From Eubacteriaceae bacterium Marseille-Q4139 (lineage in GTDB: Bacteria; Bacillota; Clostridia; Lachnospirales; Lachnospiraceae): a stretch of 64,000 bases of DNA. The first letter of the stretch is position 1. Each line of letters opens with the position of its first letter. The notes beneath the pieces were generated by a model, which saw nothing but the letters and a program-made list of their open reading frames with translations, had not been told where the DNA came from and did not search any database. The DNA lies in assembly GCA_018223415.1 (NCBI GenBank), contig JAGTTQ010000001.1, positions 1,646,865-1,710,864 of the forward strand, in the 5' to 3' direction. Below, piece by piece: positions 1-8,237 of the stretch. Made by a program: the position numbers and the translations under genes.

Positions 1-83
1 ATGGCCATGTTCTCCTCGGGCACCTTCTTTTCCTCATCCAGAAGCGTCCCGTCGAGATCCGTGGCAATCAGTCTGATATCCAT
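1..83 (-). CDS. HAD-superfamily (Cof-type) phosphatase, N-terminal fragment
   Basis: Only the first 27 or so codons are in the window; the gene runs off the left edge. The reading from position 83 downward begins MDIRLIATDLDGTLLDEE. This contains the HAD motif I, DxDGT, whose first Asp is the phosphorylated nucleophile and whose second Asp acts as acid/base. The start is the first ATG of the frame, 77 bases after the stop of the upstream TPR gene. The sequence after the motif (DEEKKVPEEN) is what Cof/YwpJ-type sugar-phosphate or flavin-phosphate phosphatases usually show, but substrate cannot be told from this fragment. It may be the last gene of the pfk-dnaX-ybaB-recR run. Confidence 0.75.
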   Translation of the reverse strand, partial: MDIRLIATDLDGTLLDEEKKVPEENMA

Positions 84-160
84 AAGCGTATTCCCTTTCG
101 CTCTAACCAGAGAAAGCTGCCGCAATCCATGCAGCAGCTCTCCTTATGTAATGTAACCAT

Positions 161-2353
161 TTAATCGAAGAAATTATCTTCATGAAGGATCAAGAGCCCC
201 TCTTTATCGTACTTCGGAGAGAACAAGCCCGTAATTTTCTTTCCGAGAGACGGTTTTTCTGCCTTATCGGCCGCCTCCTCGATCAGATCCACGGCTTCCC
301 TTTTCGTGAGCGGGATGCCGTCTTCTTCCATCATTTCAATCCGCTCATAAAGGGCCAGAAGGCTCTTGCCTGTTATGCTGCAATCAATCTCCGACGCATA
401 TTTGCAGCAATACTGTGCAAATTCATCGAGATCCATCTCTGTTTCATCGTCGAAGTCGCCAGGCACCACATCCTCCGCCGGTTCGCGGTCTCTCTGGTAA
501 TCCTCTTCTCTCTCGAGGTCATCTTCCTCATCCGTTACGGCCGGCTCCTCTAACTCCCGGCCCGGCATGGCGGCGCGCTTCGGCCGTTTTTCCTCAGCCG
601 GTTCCTCTTTGACAGCCTTTCTCCGCACCGGAATTTCTTCTTCCTCGTCTTCCTCTGCGCTGGCCTTTTTTGCAGGCGGCGTCTGACGGACAGCGGCCGG
701 TTTCTCCGGACGGCTCTCCTCCGTCTCCTGCTTCGGCGCCGGCTTCACGACTTCCTTTGCGATGTTCTCCTGGGTCTCCGTTTCCTTTTTAAGCGCCTCT
801 TCCACGGCTGCTTCCGTTAAAATCTGCTCCTGGGCACGGCTGTCGGCGCCGATATACTGGAACTTGCTGGCCAGGGACGCGTTATGTCCATGGAGATATT
901 CCAGATTCTTCGGCGTGTCGATAAGAACCACAATCATGCCGGACTTATCCCGCTCCATCAGCTCATCCAGCTCGTTCTGGACAGCGTCTGTCAGGTCAGC
1001 CGCATGCTCGATGATGAGATCCTTTCCGGCCAGCTTTTCCGCCACCTGGCTGATTCCGCGCTTATTTAACTTCTCGCTGCTGATTTTCGCAACAGGATTC
1101 TTGTAGCCAAGCTCCCTGTGGATCTGTTTCAACGCTTCTAAGGCCAGGGAAAGTCCGCGTTCCTCCGAGGCCGCCTCAATCATCAGGTTGTTGACATCCA
1201 GAGCTTCGTCCAACGACTCCACCTCCAGATCCTCTTCCGGCGCAGCCACATGAATCCCTTTCCGGACGGAACGCTCCCTGTCAATCTCCGCCTGCTTTCT
1301 GGCACGGCGCTCTTCTTCGGCGCGGCGGGCGGCCTCCCGCTCTTCCTCCATGCGGCGCAGCGCTTCTTCTTCCATTTCTTCCCGCTCCTTTGCGGCGCGG
1401 ATAGCCTCACGCTGTCTTTCGATCTCGCGCACTTCCTCCTGGTCGCGCTCTGCGGCCACCTCCAGCACGCGCTTTGTCGGCTTAATGTCCCGGATGGATT
1501 TAATATCTGCTAGCGGCCTTGTGGCATCCATATCGTCCTCCACCTCGGCTGTCCTCATGTCATCCTCAGAAATTTTGGACATCTCCCGTGCAAGCTTTTC
1601 CGTCTGGACATCCTCATGAACCTTCATCACAAGCTCGTCCTCGGATGCCTTCCTCGCCTGGCTCCTGGTTTCCTCGTACTCGTCAAATTCCGGGCCGGCA
1701 CCGCTGTACTCTTCCTCGACGGCCCGCAGCTTTGCCTCATATTTGTCGCGGTTTTCCACAAGATCCATCTGATACTTGTTGAGCGGCGCATACTGGAGCT
1801 TCAAATCCATGGCCTTGTCTACATACTTTCCAAGGCCGAACAGCAGCATGATTTTATCGCAGGTACGGACGCATGCGTCCTCCATTCCTGCCGCATGATA
1901 CAGCTCCGCCAGCTCATAAATCCATTTTTCTTCCACCTCAGTGGCTGTATATGTTTCCAGCGCACGGATGAGCTGATCCACCGGCGCATCCTTCGCTTTC
2001 AGGATGAGGTACCGTAAAAGGTACTGCCTGGAGTCCTCCGGCGCCAGGTCGCAGAACTCTCTGTAATAGGCCTCCGCCTCCGAAACATTGCCTTCCTTTA
2101 ACGCCAGATCCGCCAGTTTATAGAGAAGCCGCTTTCCGATGGGCGCGCGCTCAAAGGCCAGGAGAAGAATGTCCTTCGCCTCCTGGTATTCCTCGTTTTT
2201 CTCGTATATCTGTGCAATCATGGAGAGCAGGCTCGCGTTCCGCACGCGGCGCCAGTCGATGGTATCGGCAATTTTCATCGCCGTATCATAGTCTCCCCGG
2301 TTTACCAGTTTCTTAATCTGTTCAACCTTGATGTTAAACTCGTACTTATCCAT
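161..2353 (-). CDS. TPR-containing, highly charged protein of unknown function
   Basis: This 730-residue protein starts MDKYEFNIKVEQ, with an AGGAG sequence about 10 bases upstream, and lies 21 bases after recR. Residues about 1-190 are helical TPR-like units (for example YEKNEEYQEAKDILLLAFER). Residues about 260-385 are a very charged Glu/Arg-rich stretch likely to form coiled coil. Residues about 395-530 form a compact domain with IHRELGYKNPVAKISS and GMIVVLIDTPK. It reminds me of the non-ATPase part of CbbX-like AAA proteins, but there is no Walker A loop. After it come a Lys/Glu/Pro-rich linker and a short acidic C-terminal domain. There is no signal peptide or membrane segment, so it is probably cytosolic. 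A scaffold role is inference from the TPRs; I do not recognise a named family. Confidence 0.75.
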   Translation of the reverse strand: MDKYEFNIKVEQIKKLVNRGDYDTAMKIADTIDWRRVRNASLLSMIAQIYEKNEEYQEAKDILLLAFERAPIGKRLLYKLADLALKEGNVSEAEAYYREFCDLAPEDSRQYLLRYLILKAKDAPVDQLIRALETYTATEVEEKWIYELAELYHAAGMEDACVRTCDKIMLLFGLGKYVDKAMDLKLQYAPLNKYQMDLVENRDKYEAKLRAVEEEYSGAGPEFDEYEETRSQARKASEDELVMKVHEDVQTEKLAREMSKISEDDMRTAEVEDDMDATRPLADIKSIRDIKPTKRVLEVAAERDQEEVREIERQREAIRAAKEREEMEEEALRRMEEEREAARRAEEERRARKQAEIDRERSVRKGIHVAAPEEDLEVESLDEALDVNNLMIEAASEERGLSLALEALKQIHRELGYKNPVAKISSEKLNKRGISQVAEKLAGKDLIIEHAADLTDAVQNELDELMERDKSGMIVVLIDTPKNLEYLHGHNASLASKFQYIGADSRAQEQILTEAAVEEALKKETETQENIAKEVVKPAPKQETEESRPEKPAAVRQTPPAKKASAEEDEEEEIPVRRKAVKEEPAEEKRPKRAAMPGRELEEPAVTDEEDDLEREEDYQRDREPAEDVVPGDFDDETEMDLDEFAQYCCKYASEIDCSITGKSLLALYERIEMMEEDGIPLTKREAVDLIEEAADKAEKPSLGKKITGLFSPKYDKEGLLILHEDNFFD

Positions 2354-2374
2354 TTCTTTCGCATCTCCTACTTT

Positions 2375-2971
2375 TTAGAGCTCTACCCGGCCTTCCAGCG
2401 CACGCAGAAGCGTCACCTCGTCGATGTACTCCAGATCGCCGCCGACCGGGACGCCGCTTGCGATACGCGTCACCTTGATTCCCGTCGGCTTAATCAGTTT
2501 GCTTATGTACATGGCCGTTGTCTCTCCTTCGAGGCTGGAATTGGTCGCAATGATGACCTCCTTCACATCCTTCTGGAGCCTTGCCATCAGTTCCTTCAAT
2601 TTAATGTCATTCGGCCCGATCCCGAGCATAGGGGAAATTGCCCCGTGGAGGACATGATAGACGCCCTCGAATTTCCCGGTCTTTTCGTATGCCGCCAAAT
2701 CCCTGGGGTTCTCCACCACCATGATGACGCCATGATCGCGCCCCGGGCTCGCACAGATCGGGCAGATTTCCCGGTCTGTCAGCGTAAAGCACTCTTTGCA
2801 GTAGTGGACATTGTGCTTCGCATCCCGGATAGAGCCGGCCAGACGGTCCACCTGTTCCTCCGGCATGTTGATGATATGGAAAGCCAGCCGCTGTGCCGTC
2901 TTGCTCCCAATGCCGGGGAGCTTTGACAGCTCCTCGATGAGTTTGGAAATCTGACTGCTGTAATAATCCAT
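2375..2971 (-). CDS. recR: Recombination mediator protein RecR
   Basis: RecR works with RecO (and RecF) to load RecA on gapped DNA. The 198-residue product starts MDYYSSQISKLIEELSKLPG. That ATG lies one base after the ybaB stop, with a GGGAGGG sequence inside the end of ybaB. A longer frame exists but adds ten residues not seen in RecR. A helix-hairpin-helix (LPGIGSKTAQRLAFH) is followed by a four-cysteine zinc motif (CKEC...CPIC), a Toprim domain (VMVVENPRDLAAYEKT) and the C-terminal Walker-B-like segment. All family hallmarks are present and the length is normal. It is co-transcribed with dnaX and ybaB, the usual arrangement in Firmicutes. Confidence 0.97.
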   Translation of the reverse strand: MDYYSSQISKLIEELSKLPGIGSKTAQRLAFHIINMPEEQVDRLAGSIRDAKHNVHYCKECFTLTDREICPICASPGRDHGVIMVVENPRDLAAYEKTGKFEGVYHVLHGAISPMLGIGPNDIKLKELMARLQKDVKEVIIATNSSLEGETTAMYISKLIKPTGIKVTRIASGVPVGGDLEYIDEVTLLRALEGRVEL

Positions 2972-2972
2972 A

Positions 2973-3323
2973 TTAGAAAGAAAGCCCTCCCAGGCCGCCA
3001 AGGCCGCCGGTCAGCTCTGCCATAACAGCGCTGCTGTCCTCTTCCATCTTATGAAACGCCTCATTGACGGCAGCCACGATCATGTCCTCCAACATCTCCA
3101 CATCATCGGGATCCACTGCCTCCGGGGAAATCTTGACGGAAAGGACTTCCTTTTTCCCGGAAACCGTCACGGAAACGGCTCCTCCGCCGGCTGCTGCCGT
3201 ATATTCCTTTTCCTCAAGCTCTTTTGTCTTCTCTTCCATCTGGCGCTGCATTCTCTGCGCCTGTTTCATCAGATTTGTCATATTGCCAGGCATTCCGCCT
3301 GGAAAACCGCCACGTTTTGCCAT
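2973..3323 (-). CDS. ybaB: YbaB/EbfC family nucleoid-associated protein
   Basis: This 116-residue DNA-binding protein has the family core: an amphipathic N-terminal helix (MKQAQRMQRQMEEKTKELEEKEY), a central beta hairpin with VSVTVSGKKEVLSVKISPEAVDPDD, and a long second helix ending in a Gly-rich tail (LTGGLGGLGGLSF). YbaB forms dimers that bind DNA and sits between dnaX and recR in most bacteria. Here the dnaX stop is 19 bases upstream and recR starts one base after its own stop, which suggests translational coupling with recR. A Gly/Phe-rich N-terminal leader (GGFPGGMPGNM) is common in clostridial members. Confidence 0.95.
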   Translation of the reverse strand: MAKRGGFPGGMPGNMTNLMKQAQRMQRQMEEKTKELEEKEYTAAAGGGAVSVTVSGKKEVLSVKISPEAVDPDDVEMLEDMIVAAVNEAFHKMEEDSSAVMAELTGGLGGLGGLSF

Positions 3324-3342
3324 GGTGTATTCCTCCTGAAAA

Positions 3343-5082
3343 TCAATCTTCTATTGTGATATCCATATGGATATTCTCTCTTAATTCTTCATCGCTGATA
3401 TAGCGCGTATCCAGACGCTCGCCGGTCTCCCGCAGCCTGGCCTTAAAATACATGGATTTCCCGTAGGTTTTTTCCACGTACCGCTCCAAATCGCCGAGAA
3501 TCACGGGACGGCTCCCGATGGTAAAGTTCATCGGATCGTTAAAAACGATGCAGAGGCAGCTTTCGCCCGACGGCTCCACCACCGTCTCCCGAAAGCTCGG
3601 GCGTATGGACATGCCCAGTTCCTTTACAATCTTTCCCCATTCATTTCTTATGAGGTTCAGGTCCTCAAGCTGAGCCTTCGGAAGGCTCACGGTTTTCGGC
3701 TCCGGCACCGGAACGCCCGCAGCCGGATAGCCGCCTGGCGCGATATCTCCCGGGGCAAAAGCTGCTGCCTCAGACGGAGCCTGCGCCGCGCCTGAAAATC
3801 CGGCATTTCCGGACTGGGCTCCCATGCCGGCCGCAGCCGCTCCAGCTCCCTCTGTGCCGGAAAAGCCTGGGGCTGGGGCGCCGTTTCCGGCCGCCGGATA
3901 TGCGCCGGATGCGCCTGCATAAAAGGCACCATCCGCAAGCTGTTTTTCAATCTGTTCCAGCCGCTCCAGCACGGAATCCATGCTCTGTTCCATCTGCGGG
4001 CGCGTAAGCTTGATTAACGCCAGCTCGATCATGACCCGCTTCTGGCTGGCAAACCGGATCTGGCTGGAAAGCTCGGAAAATACCCGGATGTACCGCATCA
4101 GCGTGTTTTCATCGGCCAGAGCCGCGTCCTCGCGGAGCTGTTTTAAATTGTCCTCCGACATATCAAGAAGGTCTTCCGCTTCGTCGGCCGTCTTTAAAAG
4201 CAGAAGGTTCCGTAAAAACCAGATAAAATCCACGACGAACTGGGAGAGCTCGCGCCCCTGGATCACCATTTCCTCCAGCTTCATGATACAGTCCTTCGTC
4301 CGATTTTCCAGGACAGCCCGGAAAAGCTCCCGGAACACGCTGTTGTCCACGGCACCCAGGACGTCCAAAACATGCTCATACGTCAGAGTTTCCCCAAAAT
4401 GGAAGGCCGCGCACTGGTCGAGAAGGCTTAAGGCGTCTCGCATGGAACCGTCCCCGGCCTTCGCCACATACCGGAGCGCTTTCTCTTCCACAGGCATCCC
4501 TTCCGCATCCGTCAGCTCTTTCAGACGGTCAGCGATGGTATCCACGGTAATCCTTCTGAAATCATACCTCTGACACCTGGAAAGCACTGTGATCGGAATC
4601 TTGTGAACCTCGGTCGTCGCAAGGATGAATATCACATAAGACGGAGGCTCCTCCAGTGTCTTTAAAAGGGCGTTGAAAGCCCCCGTTGAGAGCATGTGAA
4701 CCTCGTCGATGATATAGACACGGTAGGCGCCTTCCGTCGGCGGATACTGAACCTGCTCCCGGATTTCCCGGATGTTTTCGACGCCGTTGTTGGACGCCGC
4801 ATCAATTTCCACCACGTTTAAGGAGGTTCCGGCCGCAATCTGTTTGCAGCTGGGACATTCGCCGCAGGGGCTCCCGTCCACGGGATGCTCGCAGTTTACC
4901 GCCCTGGCAAAAATTTTCGCCACAGACGTCTTGCCTGTTCCGCGTGTACCGCAGAACAGGTAGGCATGGCCGATTCTCTGGGAAAGAATCTGGTTCTGTA
5001 AGGTTGTAACGATATGGTCCTGGCCCTTTACATCCGCAAACGTCTGCGGCCGCCATTTCCGGTATAACGCTGTATATGACAT
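3343..5082 (-). CDS. dnaX: DNA polymerase III subunits gamma and tau
   Basis: DnaX is the ATPase motor of the clamp loader. The 579-residue product opens MSYTALYRKWRPQTFADV, the classic DnaX N-terminus. It has a P-loop (GTRGTGKTS, about residues 45-53), a zinc module (CEHPVDGSPCGECPSC), Walker B DEVHML, the sensor region TTEVHKIP and the SRC motif (LSRCQRYDFRRI). After the collar domain comes a Gly/Ala/Pro-rich linker (about residues 390-460) and then a tau-like C-terminal domain (LNLIRNEWGKIVKEL...). The start is six bases after the pfk stop. I see no convincing slippery site plus stem for a programmed gamma frameshift, so full-length tau is the expected product. Confidence 0.97.
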   Translation of the reverse strand: MSYTALYRKWRPQTFADVKGQDHIVTTLQNQILSQRIGHAYLFCGTRGTGKTSVAKIFARAVNCEHPVDGSPCGECPSCKQIAAGTSLNVVEIDAASNNGVENIREIREQVQYPPTEGAYRVYIIDEVHMLSTGAFNALLKTLEEPPSYVIFILATTEVHKIPITVLSRCQRYDFRRITVDTIADRLKELTDAEGMPVEEKALRYVAKAGDGSMRDALSLLDQCAAFHFGETLTYEHVLDVLGAVDNSVFRELFRAVLENRTKDCIMKLEEMVIQGRELSQFVVDFIWFLRNLLLLKTADEAEDLLDMSEDNLKQLREDAALADENTLMRYIRVFSELSSQIRFASQKRVMIELALIKLTRPQMEQSMDSVLERLEQIEKQLADGAFYAGASGAYPAAGNGAPAPGFSGTEGAGAAAAGMGAQSGNAGFSGAAQAPSEAAAFAPGDIAPGGYPAAGVPVPEPKTVSLPKAQLEDLNLIRNEWGKIVKELGMSIRPSFRETVVEPSGESCLCIVFNDPMNFTIGSRPVILGDLERYVEKTYGKSMYFKARLRETGERLDTRYISDEELRENIHMDITIED

Positions 5083-5088
5083 AAATTA

Positions 5089-6171
5089 TCAGTCTCCAAA
5101 GCTGATCCCGAGGAGCTTGGCTTCTTTTATAACATCAGCCTTCGGATCAACGGTCTTTAGCTTCCCGGCCGTCTCCTCCAGCGGAATATCTGTAATCACA
5201 TTATTTTTTACGACTACGAGACGTCCGAATTTTCCCTGGTCGATGAGCTCTGCCCCATGGGCGCCGATCCGCGAGGAAATTACACGGTCATACGGCACCG
5301 GAGCGCCGCCGCGCTGCATGTGGCCCGGCACTGTCACACGGATTTCCTGGCCGGTCATCTCCTGGATCTTTGCGCCAAGCTCGTAGGCGACGGACGGATA
5401 TTTGGCCGCCTTTTCCTCCATGTGCTTCTTAAACTCTTTCTTTGACATGGCCGCCTCTTCCTTGGAAATGGCGCCCTCCGCCACGGCAAGGATGGAGAAC
5501 CGGCTTCCGCCCTTCGTGCGTTCCTTGATCTTTTTTACGACTTTCTTTAAATCGTAAGGGATTTCCGGAAGAAGGATGATGTCTGCGCCGCCTGCAATTC
5601 CTGCGTGCAGCGTCAGCCAGCCGACCTTATGTCCCATGATTTCCACGATAAACACGCGGCCATGGGAGGCAGCCGTCGTGTGGATGCAGTCGATGGCGTT
5701 TGTCGCAATATCCACGGCGCTCTGGAAGCCGAAGGTCATGTCCGTTCCCCAGAGGTCGTTGTCGATGGTCTTCGGAAGCCCGATGACGTTTAAGCCCTCC
5801 TGGCTTAACAGGTTTGCCGTCTTCTGGCTCCCGTTTCCGCCGAGGACGACGAGGGCATCCAGTTTCAGCTTATAATAAGTATGGCGCATCAGCTCCACCT
5901 TATCCAATCCGTTTTCATCCGGCACGCGCATGAGCTTAAACGGCTGCCTCGAAGTACCGAGCATCGTCCCGCCTTTTGTCAGGATCCCGGAGAAATCGGA
6001 CCGGTTCATCACGCGGTAGTTGGCATACATGAGTCCCTTGTAGCCGTCTTCAAATCCGATGATTTCCACTTCATCTCCATATAACTGGTATAATCCTTTT
6101 GCCACGCCGCGCATGGTTGCATTGAGAGCCTGGCAGTCTCCGCCGCTTGTCAGAAATCCTACTCTTTTCAT
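5089..6171 (-). CDS. pfkA: 6-phosphofructokinase (group with Gly104/Lys124-type signature)
   Basis: The enzyme phosphorylates fructose 6-phosphate in glycolysis. The chosen start gives MKRVGFLTSGGDCQALNATM (360 residues). It has AAAGGA about nine bases upstream, whereas the longer frame has no site. The phosphate-binding loop GGDCQALNA, the catalytic PKTIDND, GFQSAVDIATNAIDCIHTT, the GHKVGWL helix and the MQRGGAP loop are all visible. Two residues used to tell phosphoryl donors apart are mixed. The segment VLGGNGSQK has the Gly of ATP enzymes but Asn where the Mg-binding Asp of E. coli PfkA lies, while PKTIDND carries the Lys usual in pyrophosphate enzymes. The donor is therefore uncertain. 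It heads the dnaX-ybaB-recR transcript. Confidence 0.9.
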   Translation of the reverse strand: MKRVGFLTSGGDCQALNATMRGVAKGLYQLYGDEVEIIGFEDGYKGLMYANYRVMNRSDFSGILTKGGTMLGTSRQPFKLMRVPDENGLDKVELMRHTYYKLKLDALVVLGGNGSQKTANLLSQEGLNVIGLPKTIDNDLWGTDMTFGFQSAVDIATNAIDCIHTTAASHGRVFIVEIMGHKVGWLTLHAGIAGGADIILLPEIPYDLKKVVKKIKERTKGGSRFSILAVAEGAISKEEAAMSKKEFKKHMEEKAAKYPSVAYELGAKIQEMTGQEIRVTVPGHMQRGGAPVPYDRVISSRIGAHGAELIDQGKFGRLVVVKNNVITDIPLEETAGKLKTVDPKADVIKEAKLLGISFGD

Positions 6172-6260
6172 ATGCCATGTCCTTTCCCGAAGACCCATTT
6201 TCGTTCTTCGCCCATATCATCAGGGGACAAAATCCCCCTTGTCCCCACCATCATTTTGTA

Positions 6261-6289
6261 ATTATAATACAAAGGAAAGAGAGGGGCAA
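6261..6289 (-). promoter_or_regulatory. Probable sigma-A promoter of pfkA
   Basis: On the minus strand the sequence reads TTGCCC, a 17-base spacer, then TATAAT. It lies about 90 bases upstream of the pfk start and could drive pfk, dnaX, ybaB, recR and the TPR gene. Confidence 0.6.
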
Positions 6290-6355
6290 GGAAAATTTGC
6301 GTCCCCGTGCACCCTCTCTTCCTGTTTTTCCGGCATTTTTTCCATTTTCCGGAGT

Positions 6356-7849
6356 TTATGGATGTGATTCCCTTACCTGAAAAATGGGATTTGGAATCTC
6401 CGCGTTGTTGTTTTCCGCCATGCTGTCCTTCATCATGCCCTCCACCTGGCGGAACTGGATACTTGGATTCATGAAGCGGTCCCAGAGACGGTACCCCTCC
6501 TCCTTGAGCTTCGCCTCATAGTCAATCTTCCGGCCGGCGTAGTAGTCCTGATACAGATCCGCATAAAAATCTGCCAGCTTGCTCCGCAGCTCGTCCGGGA
6601 TATCCTCGATGGCCCTGTATGTCTGGTGGCTGATCACATTCCTGAGATATACGTTGCTGAAGGTCGAAAAATCCAGAAGATCAGGATTCGTCTCCCCGTT
6701 TGCCGCCGCCCAGGCGGAAATATCCGTGTTTCTCGTGTGATAGCTCATGCTTCCGTCCGCCGCCAAGGAAAGGCTTCCGTACTGGCAGGGCGGAATAATC
6801 AGCGAATTGCTGACAACCTCATAAATCCCGTACACATTGTCGGCCACGCCCGGCTCCGTGATGTGTTTCTGGATTCTCTGGACATGGAGATGGCCGCTGA
6901 AATACGCCGGCGTCAGGTATTTTTCCAAAATGTGCATCACGTCTTCGTAATTTTCGATGACGCACTCATCCACATAGACGCGGCTTAACTCCTGAAGGTT
7001 ATGGTGCCCCACAGGAATCACGGTAATTCCCTGTTCGTAGGCGCTCCGCAGGCACTGTTCCATCCATTCCACTGTTCCGTCATTGAGGATTCCGCCCACT
7101 TCGTTGAACGGGTCATAGATGCAGGTGTCCAACATCATCATCCAGGTGGTATCATTCAATATGTAGAGGTAGCTTAAGGAATCCGGCGCATGGCTTACTG
7201 CCTCGTCGTAGCCGTATGGGCCGTAAATCCGGCGGAACTCTTCCGGCGTCACCTGTTCCACAAAGCTCTGTTTCTCTCCGAAATACGAGGTGGCATAAGG
7301 GTTATTGATGTCATGGTTCCCAGGAATCACAAGAACCTGGACTCCGGCAGCCTCAATCTGGCCCAAAAGGGCAGCCAGCTCCTCATGGTTCACTTTTTCC
7401 CCGTTTAAGGTCAAATCCCCGGAGAGCACCAGCGCATCCGGTGCGGCTGCTGTGACCTCCGCCGCAAAAGCCTGCCAGATCTGCGGCATATAGCGGACGA
7501 CTTTTCCGTCTCCGTTGTCCACAAGCTCATTGAAGGCCTGGCCGTAATCCGTCAGGGACTGGGACATGTAGTGGATATCCGATGCAAAAATCAGGTTTGA
7601 CGGCACCTTCTCCCGAACCACCGGCTCTCCCGGATAATATTCTGTTTCCGGCTGCGTCGTCTCCCGCTCCGTCTCCACGGTCTCATGGGGAAAGGACGAC
7701 TCTTCCATGGACTCCGTCGGAAGCTCTGCCGGCGTTTCCGCCGTGGTTCCCGTCGGGCTTACTCCCCTTTCAAGCGCCCGCGGCAGCACAAACACCACGC
7801 CAAATAATGCAAAAAGGAGTGCGAGCAAAAGTATGATCCTTTTCCACAT
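6356..7849 (-). CDS. Membrane-anchored calcineurin-like metallophosphoesterase
   Basis: The 497-residue protein begins with MWKRIILLLALLFALFGVVF, one transmembrane signal-anchor, then a Thr/Glu/Pro-rich spacer (about residues 30-75). The catalytic domain is therefore probably outside the membrane. All metal-ligand blocks of the metallophosphoesterase fold are present: FASDIHYM, LSGDLTLNG, IPGNHDINN, VGHHN and SGHLH. The C-terminal third (after about residue 390) is helical and of unknown role. Substrate cannot be told from sequence; phosphodiesters, cell-wall phosphates or nucleotides are all possible. The gene lies between the pfk promoter and SRP RNA and looks monocistronic. Confidence 0.85.
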   Translation of the reverse strand: MWKRIILLLALLFALFGVVFVLPRALERGVSPTGTTAETPAELPTESMEESSFPHETVETERETTQPETEYYPGEPVVREKVPSNLIFASDIHYMSQSLTDYGQAFNELVDNGDGKVVRYMPQIWQAFAAEVTAAAPDALVLSGDLTLNGEKVNHEELAALLGQIEAAGVQVLVIPGNHDINNPYATSYFGEKQSFVEQVTPEEFRRIYGPYGYDEAVSHAPDSLSYLYILNDTTWMMMLDTCIYDPFNEVGGILNDGTVEWMEQCLRSAYEQGITVIPVGHHNLQELSRVYVDECVIENYEDVMHILEKYLTPAYFSGHLHVQRIQKHITEPGVADNVYGIYEVVSNSLIIPPCQYGSLSLAADGSMSYHTRNTDISAWAAANGETNPDLLDFSTFSNVYLRNVISHQTYRAIEDIPDELRSKLADFYADLYQDYYAGRKIDYEAKLKEEGYRLWDRFMNPSIQFRQVEGMMKDSMAENNNAEIPNPIFQVRESHP

Positions 7850-7916
7850 ATCACCGCACCCCTCTGTTCTTCTCTTTATTCATTTCTCTGCCTTATTAAA
7901 GTTTCTGCAAATTTAA

Positions 7917-8184
7917 AATCCGTACATTCTGCTTCGAGTGGTCGCCATAGACGTTACCCTGGCAGCCAGCTCAGTCCCGGCACCCTCACGGCACATGAGA
8001 GGTTCCCCTTAGTGCTGCTGCATTCCTGCCCTGACACGGTTCAGAGATTCCCATTGCGTAAGACCAAAACGTCAACGCCGCTTACCAGGGGCAGCTCCAC
8101 AGCGAGTCACCCTAGGCAGAATATCACCCCTGCTCTAGCGGATTGCAGGTACAGGGCACCGCTAACTCCCCGGCTGTACGGATT
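7917..8184 (-). ncRNA. ffs: Large Gram-positive type signal recognition particle RNA
   Basis: This is the RNA of SRP, which with Ffh targets nascent membrane proteins. Read on the minus strand it begins AATCCGTACAGCCGGGGAG and ends GAATGTACGGATT, so the 5' and 3' ends pair over nine bases (AATCCGTAC with GTACGGATT). The domain IV hallmark, a TGTCAGG strand followed by AGCAGCACTAAGG, is present. The Alu-domain GGTGCCCTGTACC region lies near the 5' end. The length of about 268 bases fits the Bacillus/Clostridium long form. A near-perfect promoter ends about seven bases upstream. Neighbours tadA and dnaX-ybaB-recR are the usual ones. Confidence 0.95.
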
Positions 8185-8189
8185 AGTTT

Positions 8190-8218
8190 AGTATATATGA
8201 CAGAGTCTGTTTTGTCAA
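8190..8218 (-). promoter_or_regulatory. Strong promoter of SRP RNA
   Basis: The minus strand shows TTGACA, exactly 17 bases, then TATACT. The predicted first base falls at about 8183, matching the closing stem of the SRP RNA. It lies only 20 bases after the stop of the second amidohydrolase gene. Confidence 0.9.
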
Positions 8219-8237
8219 GGTTTCCGCTCCGCGGCTT

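Noticed and set aside
3460..3480. A6 run in dnaX as a programmed frameshift site
   Set aside because: It lies near the 3' end, is in frame as GAA AAA ACC, and has no proper slippery heptamer or stem-loop. It would not give a gamma-sized product.
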